Shown here: positions 6,732 to 12,809 of the stretch, one piece after another | How positions within the stretch are numbered: the first letter of the stretch is position 1 | Layout of the letters: each line of letters starts with the position of its first letter | DNA from: Myxococcales bacterium | Lineage (GTDB): Bacteria; Myxococcota; Myxococcia; Myxococcales; Myxococcaceae | Assembly (NCBI GenBank): GCA_003153055.1 | Contig: PMBV01000373.1 | Location: 367-13,175 of the forward strand | DNA: 12,809 nt | Direction of reading: 5' to 3' | The notes under the pieces: generated by a model | Told to the model about the DNA's origin: nothing | The model's input: the letters and a program-made list of their open reading frames with translations, nothing else | Database searches by the model: none | Made by a program: the position numbers and the translations under genes

Positions 6732-8522
6732 ATGTCACGCGGAACGACTCGAACGGATCCCGGCAGTCTGGTCAGCGGCCTGGCCGCCAAGCTCAACGAG
6801 CTCGAGCACGCCGTCTCGCGTCAGGCCGAGCGGTTCGCCGCGATGGTCGAGGTCGGCTCGGAGATCTCCTCCGCCCGCGACATCGATCAACTGCTGCGCA
6901 CGGTGATGGATCGACTGACCAGCCTGCTCAACGCCGAGGCCGCGACGCTGTTCATGTACGACGCCGACACCAACGAGCTGTGGTCGAGGGTGCTCAAGGG
7001 CTCGACCCTCAAGGAGCTGCGGGTGCCGGTCGATCGCGGCGTGGCGGGGCACGTCTTTCGTCACGGCAAGACGGTGGTGGTGGGCAATGCCTACGACGAC
7101 AGCCGCTTCAACCCCGAGGTCGACCGTCGCTCGGGGTTCAAGACGCGATCGATCATCGCCACCCCGCTCAAGCACGTGGGGGGCAAGGTGCGGGGAGTCG
7201 TGCAGGTGCTCGATCGCCGGGTCGACGCCTTCACGGTAGACGATCGCGCCTTGGTCGAGGGCATCGCCCTGCAGATCGCCGCGGTGATGGACAACGTGCT
7301 GCTGCTCGAGGATCTCAAGAAGCACCGGGAGGCCTTGACCCAGCGGGTGCGCGAGCTCGACGCCCTGTACGAGATCGAACGGGCGATCTCCGAGAGCGAG
7401 GGCCAGGCAGATCTGATCGACCGAATCCTCCAGCAGGCGATGGGAGCGAGCCTGGCCCCAGCGGGCAGCGTGCTGTTGGTCGAAGAAGAGCGCGAGAGCC
7501 TGTACTTCCGCACGGCCCGGGGGAACCAGAGCGAGGCGAAGCTGTCGATGCGCATCGACGCGGGGCAGGGCATCGCGGGCTACGTGGCCTCGAGCGGGCA
7601 GGTGGTGCGGGTTCGCCACGCGGAGGACTCCAGCCACCACGACAAGGCGCTGGCCAAGAAGCTGGGCATCGAGGTCGACGCGGTGCTGTGCGTGCCCATT
7701 CACGCCGAGCACCGCACCCTGGGGGCGCTCGAGCTGCTCAACCGCGAGGGGGGCTTCTCAGAGTCAGACGAGAAGCTCGCCGTGTTGCTCGCCGGGCAGA
7801 TCGGCCGCGCGCTCGATGATCGCCAGACCCGCGAGGAGCGCGAGCGAAAGGCCCGGCTGGCCACCGTGGGCCAGATGCTGTCGGGTGTGCTGCACGACCT
7901 CAGGACGCCCCTGACCGTCATCTCGGGGTACGCCGAGATCATGGTCACCGAGGACGACCGGTCGGCCCGCGACGAGATGTCGAGGTCCATCGTCGCCCAG
8001 CTCCAGCTCATTCACGCCATGCAGCAGGAGACCCTGGCCTTCGCGCGGGGTGAGCGCACCGTGCTCATTCGCAAGGTGTACCTCCACAACTTCATGCGCG
8101 AGGTCTCCGAGCAGCTGTTGCACCAGTTCGCGTCGTCCAAGGTCGATCTCAAGGTGCAGGTCGAGTACTCGGCCACCGCCCGCTTCGACGAAAACAAGCT
8201 CAAGCGGGCCATCTTCAACCTCGCCCGCAACGCCATCGAGGCGATGCCCGACGGAGGCCGGTTCACCCTGGCGGTCAGCCGAGAGGACGACGACTTGGTC
8301 TTCCGCGCCTCGGACAACGGCCCCGGCATTCCCACCGAGATCGCCGATAAGCTGTTCGAGTCCTTCGTCTCCGCGGGCAAGGTCAACGGCACGGGGCTTG
8401 GTCTGGCCATGGTGCGGAAGATCGCCAAGGAGCACGGCGGCTCGGTGATCTGCAAGACGAGGGTCGGCAAGGGCACGACCTTCGAGCTCAGGTTCCCCTC
8501 GGGGACGCCCGTTCCCGAGTGA
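6732..8522 (+). CDS. Soluble GAF-GAF sensor histidine kinase
   Basis: 596 residues, no membrane span, so a cytoplasmic sensor. Order: an N-terminal helix, GAF 1 (about 45-190), a coiled-coil linker (about 185-215), GAF 2 (about 215-365), a short coiled coil rich in Arg/Glu, the HisKA dimerisation helix with phospho-acceptor H388 (VLHDLRTPLTVISGY), and the HATPase domain with N-box NLARNAIEAMPDGG (from N496), G1 DNGPGIP (528-534) and G2 GTGLGLAM (553-560). The kinase core looks complete. GAF domains bind small ligands, haem or chromophores, or serve as dimer modules; the ligand cannot be read from sequence. ATG 6732 is supported by AGAGG at 6720-6724 with a 7-base spacer, and it avoids overlap with polA. 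The gene lies 20 bp after polA on the same strand, so read-through is likely. No response regulator is in the window; its partner must be elsewhere. Confidence 0.93.
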   Translation: MSRGTTRTDPGSLVSGLAAKLNELEHAVSRQAERFAAMVEVGSEISSARDIDQLLRTVMDRLTSLLNAEAATLFMYDADTNELWSRVLKGSTLKELRVPVDRGVAGHVFRHGKTVVVGNAYDDSRFNPEVDRRSGFKTRSIIATPLKHVGGKVRGVVQVLDRRVDAFTVDDRALVEGIALQIAAVMDNVLLLEDLKKHREALTQRVRELDALYEIERAISESEGQADLIDRILQQAMGASLAPAGSVLLVEEERESLYFRTARGNQSEAKLSMRIDAGQGIAGYVASSGQVVRVRHAEDSSHHDKALAKKLGIEVDAVLCVPIHAEHRTLGALELLNREGGFSESDEKLAVLLAGQIGRALDDRQTREERERKARLATVGQMLSGVLHDLRTPLTVISGYAEIMVTEDDRSARDEMSRSIVAQLQLIHAMQQETLAFARGERTVLIRKVYLHNFMREVSEQLLHQFASSKVDLKVQVEYSATARFDENKLKRAIFNLARNAIEAMPDGGRFTLAVSREDDDLVFRASDNGPGIPTEIADKLFESFVSAGKVNGTGLGLAMVRKIAKEHGGSVICKTRVGKGTTFELRFPSGTPVPE

Positions 8523-8541
8523 GGCCCAAGGGGTCACTCGG
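8515..8541. terminator. Candidate bidirectional hairpin between convergent genes
   Basis: Perfect 8-bp inverted repeat CCGAGTGA (8515-8522) / TCACTCGG (8534-8541) with an 11-base loop (ggcccaagggg). The histidine kinase TGA (8520-8522) and the TonB-like gene stop (TCA at 8534-8536, read on the minus strand) both sit inside the stem. There is no T-tract on either side, so it is not a textbook intrinsic terminator. Its position exactly between converging genes still fits a shared transcript end or a 3'-protecting stem. Confidence 0.5.
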
Positions 8542-9769
8542 TCGAGCGGAACAGCCTCAGCCCGGGCCGCCCGGTGAGCTCGAGGAAGAAGCCAAATTGG
8601 AAGCGAATCGTCTCGTCGCTCGCCAGGAGCCCCGGAGGCGGGTTGGGAAAGGGCTGAGCGCGCTCGAAGGCTTTGACGGCTTCGAGATCGAGGAAGTCGA
8701 CCCCGCTGGACTTCTCGACGAAGGCGTCCTTGAGGTGCCCGGAGTGATCGAGCGTCACCGTGAGCAGGGTGTAGCGGTCGCGGCCGCTGTAGATGTTGCC
8801 GGTCGGGTCCCTCAGCCGAAGCTGGTCCTGCGGGCTCCACTGCTGGCCGACGCTCTGCTTCACCCGGTTGAAGAAGCTGGCGAAGCGCCACTCCCGAGTG
8901 TTGAGGTAGGTGCCCTCGCCCTCGGCGACGTCTTGCAGGTGATCGTTGGCCGCCGCCCCCGACACCTTGTCGAGCACCGCGGGAGACGGGAGCAGACTCA
9001 CCGCGCCCGGCTGGCCGGCCCTCCCCGCGGAGGCTTCTTCGCCGTCGTCGGGGGTACCGCGCTGCAGGTTCAGGCGCTTGGAGTTGCCCTTGATGTCCAT
9101 CGTCTCGGCCTGGTTCGCCACGGCCACGCCCGGGCCCGGGGTCGCGTGCACCTTGAGGGCGATCTCCTGGCGGCGTTGGGCGTCGGGGATCTCCATCGCC
9201 ATCTTGGGCGTGGCGGTGCGCAGCGGCCGGTCGTCGGCGCCCAGCCCCGAATTGCCCTTCTGCTGGGCGCGCTCGGCGGCGTCTTGGCCGTTGCCTTCGA
9301 TGGGCTGACTGGAGGTGTGCCGTGGCATGGCGTTCCTGTAGAAGGCCGTCTGCTCCTTGGCTCGGGTCTCCTTCTGGGTCTTGTTGCTCGTCTCGGCGAT
9401 GAACTTCGCGTTGGGGTCGACCTCGCCATTGCCGGGCGCCACGTCGACGATCTGCCCCTTCGGCACCAGCTCGCGCTCCTTCGGCTCCTTCTTTTCTTCG
9501 CGATTCTTGGCGATGATCTTCCGCTCGTCCTTGAACCGCGCCGTCGACTCTCCGCGGTTCTTGCTCCACTGCTCAGCGCTGAGTCCTCGCAGCACCACGG
9601 CCTTGGAGTTTGATCGGGCGCTCCACCGCCGCTCAGGCTCACCTCCGAGCCGCGACGACAGCACCATCGCCCCCAGCATGACGACATGCGCCACGAGCGC
9701 CAAGACGATGGCCCACCCGATGCGTACCTGATCTCGCGAGGGGCGGTCCTTCTGGGGATACAGGATCAC
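8534..9769 (-). CDS. TonB C-terminal-domain (energy-transducer-like) protein
   Basis: 411 residues. A short basic N-terminus is followed by one membrane anchor (about 16-38, IGWAIVLALVAHVVMLGAMV), as in TonB. Next comes a long hydrophilic, low-complexity periplasmic spacer (about 45-285), rich in Lys/Glu near 85-100 rather than in the Pro-Lys/Pro-Glu repeats of enteric TonB. A helix (about 292-315) precedes a TonB-type C-terminal domain (about 325-400: YTLLTVTLDHSGHL, EKSSGVDFLDLEAVKAFERA, PFPNPP). It may carry energy or mechanical contact from the inner membrane to an outer-membrane partner. No exbB or exbD is visible. The start is GTG 9769, with an in-frame stop upstream at 9779-9781; a TATGAT box on the minus strand (9778-9783) lies very close to it, and no clear -35 is seen. 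The 68 bp separating it from the SpoIID-type gene hold no strong terminator, so co-transcription is possible. Confidence 0.87.
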   Translation of the reverse strand: MILYPQKDRPSRDQVRIGWAIVLALVAHVVMLGAMVLSSRLGGEPERRWSARSNSKAVVLRGLSAEQWSKNRGESTARFKDERKIIAKNREEKKEPKERELVPKGQIVDVAPGNGEVDPNAKFIAETSNKTQKETRAKEQTAFYRNAMPRHTSSQPIEGNGQDAAERAQQKGNSGLGADDRPLRTATPKMAMEIPDAQRRQEIALKVHATPGPGVAVANQAETMDIKGNSKRLNLQRGTPDDGEEASAGRAGQPGAVSLLPSPAVLDKVSGAAANDHLQDVAEGEGTYLNTREWRFASFFNRVKQSVGQQWSPQDQLRLRDPTGNIYSGRDRYTLLTVTLDHSGHLKDAFVEKSSGVDFLDLEAVKAFERAQPFPNPPPGLLASDETIRFQFGFFLELTGRPGLRLFRSTE

Positions 9770-9837
9770 CAGGCCCCATCATAGTCACCCGGAGTCCCCC
9801 GCGCACGCCCCGAAGTATCCGGAATAAATGAGAGAAG

Positions 9838-11493
9838 TCAGTAGATGCGGGCGACAAGGGCCCCATTGAAGTAGTGCTCGAGGATCTGCCGGTAGGTCTG
9901 CCCCGCCTCGGCTCGCCCGATGGCGCCGGTCTGGCAGAGCCCGACGCCGTGGCCCCAGCCGCCTCCGGTGAAGACCCAGCTCGTCGGGCGGCCCCTGGCA
10001 TCGCGCTCCACCGACAGCACGAACATCGCGCTGTTGAGCATGCCGAAGGCCCGGCGAATCGCCAGCTCTCCCCTGATGGCCGATGCGCCAGCGTCGCCGG
10101 AGATCTGCAGGAGCCGCGCGCGGCCAGAAACCCCCCGCTCGGTCACGGTCATCGCCATGACATGGCCCACCTTCAGGTCGGCGAGCTTGTCGTCGACCTC
10201 CTTGGCCGACAGGCGTCGCTCCCAGCGGAACTTGGAGGCCTGCGAGAACGACGACACCCGGCATGGCCACCCAGCGTCCGCGGAGAGGAAGGCCTTGAGC
10301 TCGTTGGGCGTCACCGCGAGCGCTTGCTCAGGCATGAGATCGGGGCGACCGCGCAGCGAGGGGTTGGGCACGCCACCCCACACGGCGTCGTTGTCCTCGG
10401 TGTGGCCGCCGCACATGGCGCTGTACACCGAGTCGACCAGCTGGCCCTCGCCATCGAATACGGCCTCCCCGTGCGTGGCCTCCACCGCCGCGTTGGTCGA
10501 GGGCGCTTCGCCCCCCACGCCCTTGTAGACGGCGCAGTGCTGCTCGGAGCACAGCAGGTAGGGGTCGGCCAGGTGCTTGAGGCCGATCTTCGCCAGCACT
10601 TCGCCCCTGGCGGTGACGGCCTGGGCCTTGAGCGCCTCGGGGTGGGCCCTGGAGAAGATCTCCGAGGGTACCAGGCCCTTCAACAGATCCTCGAGGTCGA
10701 CCTGGTTGATGACGGCCAGCTTGCCGGCTCGGTCGGCGGTCAACAGCAGCGAACCCCTGAAGCTTCGATCCTCGAAGTTGTGGAAGTCGTAGCCGACGCC
10801 GTACTCCACTCGTCGCACCTCCACGGGGGCTCCATCGGTGGTGTCGGCGACCACGCGATCGGCCGCGCCCTGCACCTCGCCCCGTGGGTCGACGAGCTCG
10901 AGCTCGATGCGGGCCTCGGCGCGGACTTCTTCGACGAGCGAGGTGCGCACCTCGTAGCGAGTGAGGATCTCGGCCTGCTGCCCGGCCAGCGTGGGAGGCG
11001 GGGCAGGGGGCTGATCGACCACCAGCACGTAGCGGCGATTGTCGATGACCTTCCCCGAGATGCCGTAGACGCCACCGACGATGGTCGCCTTCACCTTGAG
11101 GCCCCGGTCTACCCACTCGGTCTTCGCCTGGGCCAGCCCGCCCTTGTCGTTGAAGGGCAGCTCGGCCAGCTGGATGCGGGCCTGCACAGTCGCCGCGGTC
11201 CCCGACACCCGGCGGATCCGCCACTCCGACTTGGGCGACCCCTCGACCACCCGCTCACTCGGCCCCGACAGCCTGAATCGGAGGCGCCCCTTCGATGACA
11301 GCGTCACCTCGGTGTGCCCCTCCATCAGCCGCACCGGTACGAGGGGCGAGCCACCCCTGAAGTCGAGGCGACGGGTGACCACGCCTTCGGGAGGAGGGGG
11401 CAACGCAAGCGTGTCTGGGGGCTGGGCGCTGCTGGCCTGGGCACAGACCAGCGTCGCGAGGAGGAAGGGCGTGGCCTTGACAGCGGCGCTCAA
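9838..11493 (-). CDS. Secreted SpoIID/LytB-domain protein (probable peptidoglycan lytic enzyme)
   Basis: 551 residues with a signal peptide (AAVKATPFLLATLVCAQASSA, likely cut near residue 23). About 220 residues with no recognised domain follow, then a SpoIID/LytB domain. It shows LVPSEI with E278 (position of the SpoIID catalytic Glu), HPEALKAQAVTARGE, a Cys/His cluster (C315, H319, C320), the SAMCGGHTEDND loop (about 358-369) and the C-terminal GGGWGHGVGLCQTGA (from 510), then a YRQILEHYFNG tail. SpoIID is a lytic transglycosylase acting on stem-peptide-free glycan; LytB relatives modulate amidases. The same activity is inferred here, in the periplasm. The start is TTG 11493, because GGAGG lies 5 bases upstream and the signal peptide follows directly. 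GTG 11499 overlaps that site. Longer upstream starts would run through the tRNA-Cys gene and are rejected. Confidence 0.88.
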   Translation of the reverse strand: MSAAVKATPFLLATLVCAQASSAQPPDTLALPPPPEGVVTRRLDFRGGSPLVPVRLMEGHTEVTLSSKGRLRFRLSGPSERVVEGSPKSEWRIRRVSGTAATVQARIQLAELPFNDKGGLAQAKTEWVDRGLKVKATIVGGVYGISGKVIDNRRYVLVVDQPPAPPPTLAGQQAEILTRYEVRTSLVEEVRAEARIELELVDPRGEVQGAADRVVADTTDGAPVEVRRVEYGVGYDFHNFEDRSFRGSLLLTADRAGKLAVINQVDLEDLLKGLVPSEIFSRAHPEALKAQAVTARGEVLAKIGLKHLADPYLLCSEQHCAVYKGVGGEAPSTNAAVEATHGEAVFDGEGQLVDSVYSAMCGGHTEDNDAVWGGVPNPSLRGRPDLMPEQALAVTPNELKAFLSADAGWPCRVSSFSQASKFRWERRLSAKEVDDKLADLKVGHVMAMTVTERGVSGRARLLQISGDAGASAIRGELAIRRAFGMLNSAMFVLSVERDARGRPTSWVFTGGGWGHGVGLCQTGAIGRAEAGQTYRQILEHYFNGALVARIY

Positions 11494-11498
11494 GGCCA

Positions 11499-11503
11499 CC
11501 TCC
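11499..11503 (-). promoter_or_regulatory. Shine-Dalgarno GGAGG that sets the SpoIID-type gene's TTG start
   Basis: On the minus strand GGAGG (plus-strand CCTCC) is followed by the 5-base spacer TGGCC and then TTG at 11493. It is a full-strength site in front of a rare start codon, and the next residues form a clean signal peptide. This favours TTG over the overlapping GTG at 11499. Confidence 0.65.
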
Positions 11504-11522
11504 GTGCTTCGACCTGAAAGAG

Positions 11523-11594
11523 AGGCGCCACCCGGACTCGAACCGGGGATGAGGGTTTTGCAGACCCTTGCCTTACCAGCTTGGCTATGGCGCC
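11523..11594 (-). tRNA. tRNA-Cys (anticodon GCA)
   Basis: Full cloverleaf on the minus strand. The acceptor is GGCGCCA (from 11594) pairing with TGGCGCC (11530-11524). The D-arm is GCC/GGC with GG in the loop. The anticodon stem is AGGGT/ACCCT around the loop CTGCAAA, anticodon GCA. The T-arm is CCCGG-TTCGAGT-CCGGG. The discriminator base is U73 (11523), a known identity element for cysteinyl-tRNA synthetase. The next three bases are CTC, so CCA is not encoded and must be added enzymatically. It reads cysteine codons UGC/UGU. The coding start of the SpoIID-type gene lies 30 bases past its 3' end. Confidence 0.97.
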
Positions 11595-11605
11595 GAACGT
11601 GGCTT

Positions 11606-11634
11606 TTTATACGCGGTGCCCCTCGACGGGGCAA
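11606..11634 (-). promoter_or_regulatory. Sigma70-like promoter of tRNA-Cys
   Basis: Minus-strand TTGCCC (-35, 11629-11634), 17-bp spacer, TATAAA (-10, 11606-11611). Transcription would begin about 5 bases before the mature tRNA 5' end at 11594, leaving a short leader for RNase P. It matches consensus at 4/6 and 5/6 positions with ideal spacing, in an AT-rich spot of a very GC-rich region. No separate promoter is evident between the tRNA and the SpoIID-type gene. Confidence 0.7.
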
Positions 11635-11648
11635 GAACATGCGACGCG

Positions 11649-11678
11649 CCGAGCCAGCTCAGCCTGACACTGGCTCGG
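11649..11678 (-). terminator. Candidate hairpin terminator after the barrel gene
   Basis: Perfect 9-bp inverted repeat CCGAGCCAG (11649-11657) / CTGGCTCGG (11670-11678), loop 12 bases, starting 15 bases past the stop of the outer-membrane barrel gene and just upstream of the tRNA-Cys promoter. No T-run follows on the minus strand (cgcgtcgcat), so it may be a Rho-assisted or 3'-stabilising stem. The rest of the 99-bp gap holds only the promoter. Confidence 0.5.
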
Positions 11679-11693
11679 AGGCCGCGCCTTGGG

Positions 11694-12809
11694 TCAGTAC
11701 CGCGCCTGGAGGACCAGGTTGAAGCCGAGCTGGTGGGGTCGCTCGAAGGCTGGCACCGCGATGGAGGCGGTGGAGTCGAGGAAGGTCGTCCGGTTGGCGT
11801 CCCAGTTGTAGAAGACCTCACCGATGGCCGCGAAGTACTCGCTGAGGTCGAGCTTGAAGGTGCCCTTCACTGAGACGATGGGCAACACCGACTCGCCCGC
11901 CGGGAGGATCGACGGGAGGTTGACGTCGCGGATGACGACGGTGCGGGGCCCGGTGAGGCCCGCGGGAGGGTTGGTGCCTCCCAGGTCGAGGCGCGGGGCG
12001 GTGATCGACGAGGGCGACTGCACGCCCGCCACCACGCCGACTGTCAAGTGGGCGCTGGCGAAGAAGCGGTCGGCGCCCAGGGACGCCCACAGCTCGGGGC
12101 GCACCACGCTCCCCGAGGCGAAGTCGGTGTAGGGAGGGAAGCCGGGCACGTCGAGCTGAATGAAGGACAGCGAGCGAGCCTGCCCCAGCACCGAGAAGCG
12201 CCAGGTGTCGAGCTTGAAGCGAGCCTGGAGCGCCAGGGCCCAGGCCTTCTGCAGCTTGGTCGCGGCGAAGCGATCGGGGTCGACGAGGGTCTGGCCGAGG
12301 AGCGTGCCCTCGAGGGAGAGCTGGTAGGTCAGGCCGCCGGGGTACTTCTCGGGCACGAAGAAGCGGTTGGAGACCTCGGGGTCATTCTTGTACAGGCGCA
12401 GGTCGATGGAGGGGAGGATCTCGTCGGAGAAGAACGAGAGCTGGGCCGACCCGCCGAGGAGGTTGATCGGCGCCCGAATGCCTTGCTGGGCCAGCGACGG
12501 GGCGATGCCTCGCTGAAAATAGCCGCCGTTCATCTCGAAGCGGAGCTGGTTGGGGATGAGCGCGATGCCGACGCCCGCCAGGCCGCCGTACTGGCGCTCC
12601 TGCACGTTCGAGAGGTTGTTGAGCAAGAGCCCCGTCTTGGCCCCCAGAAAGGCGTACCAGCGATCGCGGGTGACCTGCAGCTTGGCGCCCGGCGCGGCGG
12701 CGGGCCTGAGCCCCGAGGAGGTCAGGAAGGCGCCACCGCCCTGGTTGTAGGTGAACGCCGAGTCGCCGCCCCATGACACCTTCCACGCGTAGCCGAGGCG
12801 GAAGCGGTC
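11694..12809 (-). CDS. Outer-membrane beta-barrel protein, 3' portion (start outside window)
   Basis: The frame is open to the right edge; 371 residues are visible. The in-frame GTG at 12779 is unlikely to be the start, since the preceding codons (DRFRLGYAWKV) already read as a beta strand. The protein is a run of alternating hydrophobic/polar segments of 8-14 residues rich in Tyr, Phe, Gly and Leu and split by loops with Asn, Pro and Asp (for example RWYAFLGAKTGLLLN, QLRFEMNGGYFQRG, HLTVGVVAGVQSP, GFNLVLQARY). It ends in an aromatic residue (Tyr), as expected for a BAM-recognised C-terminal signal. No plug, OmpA or TonB-box is visible in this part. The substrate, and whether it is a channel or structural, cannot be told. 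A hairpin follows the stop. Confidence 0.72.
   Translation of the reverse strand, partial: DRFRLGYAWKVSWGGDSAFTYNQGGGAFLTSSGLRPAAAPGAKLQVTRDRWYAFLGAKTGLLLNNLSNVQERQYGGLAGVGIALIPNQLRFEMNGGYFQRGIAPSLAQQGIRAPINLLGGSAQLSFFSDEILPSIDLRLYKNDPEVSNRFFVPEKYPGGLTYQLSLEGTLLGQTLVDPDRFAATKLQKAWALALQARFKLDTWRFSVLGQARSLSFIQLDVPGFPPYTDFASGSVVRPELWASLGADRFFASAHLTVGVVAGVQSPSSITAPRLDLGGTNPPAGLTGPRTVVIRDVNLPSILPAGESVLPIVSVKGTFKLDLSEYFAAIGEVFYNWDANRTTFLDSTASIAVPAFERPHQLGFNLVLQARY

Noticed and set aside
4477..6738. Minus-strand open frame of about 750 codons opposite polA
   Set aside because: It is a shadow caused by GC-rich third positions. It lies wholly antisense to a clear Pol I, is rich in Arg/Gly/His low-complexity sequence and shows no domain.
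7764..9569. Minus-strand open frame of about 600 codons covering the kinase end and the TonB-like gene
   Set aside because: It is out of frame with the real TonB-like gene and antisense to the kinase, with unstructured Arg/Gly-rich translation.
9789..9822. CCGGA/TCCGG inverted repeat between the SpoIID-type and TonB-like genes
   Set aside because: Only five pairs are perfect, with mismatches inside and a long loop; too weak to call a terminator.
10990..11012. G-rich run on the plus strand as a possible G-quadruplex
   Set aside because: It has only three runs of three or more G and is explained by Pro codons (PAPPPT) on the coding strand.
9874..11298. Plus-strand open frame of 474 codons opposite the SpoIID-type gene
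   Set aside because: It is antisense to a well-supported gene, and its composition is typical of GC-driven shadow frames.
11494..11640. N-terminal extension of the SpoIID-type protein starting at 11640
   Set aside because: It would translate straight through tRNA-Cys and its leader. The signal peptide and GGAGG support TTG 11493.

Overview
The window is very GC-rich with strong G/C bias at third codon positions and long antisense open frames. It carries multi-FHA proteins, a GAF-GAF histidine kinase, a TonB-like protein with a long spacer, a SpoIID-type protein and an outer-membrane barrel. This mix suggests a Gram-negative bacterium of the Myxococcota (myxobacteria or close relatives). That placement is inferred from gene content and style, not from a marker search.

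Layout. Four genes run rightward from the left edge to about 8.5 kb: (1) a 5'-truncated FHA-CpaF secretion ATPase; (2) a tandem-FHA, single-membrane-span, cysteine-rich TPR-like protein 6 bp downstream; (3) DNA polymerase I; (4) a soluble GAF-GAF histidine kinase 20 bp after polA. From the right edge, genes run leftward: a 3' portion of an outer-membrane beta-barrel protein, a hairpin, a sigma70-like promoter, tRNA-Cys(GCA), a secreted SpoIID/LytB-domain protein beginning 30 bases past the tRNA, and a TonB C-terminal-domain protein. The two blocks converge with an 11-bp gap at 8523-8533. A perfect 8-bp inverted repeat there carries both stop codons in its stem.

How the genes work together. 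The first two genes look like one unit: a phosphothreonine-reading (FHA) secretion/pilus ATPase and a membrane protein with two more FHA domains on the predicted cytoplasmic side. They are the best candidate here for a poorly described system, a Ser/Thr-phosphorylation-gated Tad/type II-like export machine. The Pol I has intact 5'-nuclease and polymerase motifs, but its 3'-5' exonuclease domain lacks the catalytic acids. It has Tyr at the nucleotide-selectivity position of motif B and a possible beta-clamp-binding peptide at its N-terminus. The leftward block is mostly cell-envelope genes (barrel, peptidoglycan-type SpoIID protein, TonB-like protein) with a tRNA embedded in it.

No mobile element, CRISPR array, rRNA or gene-free stretch above 300 bp was seen. 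The gaps are all 99 bp or less and are described with the neighbouring features.
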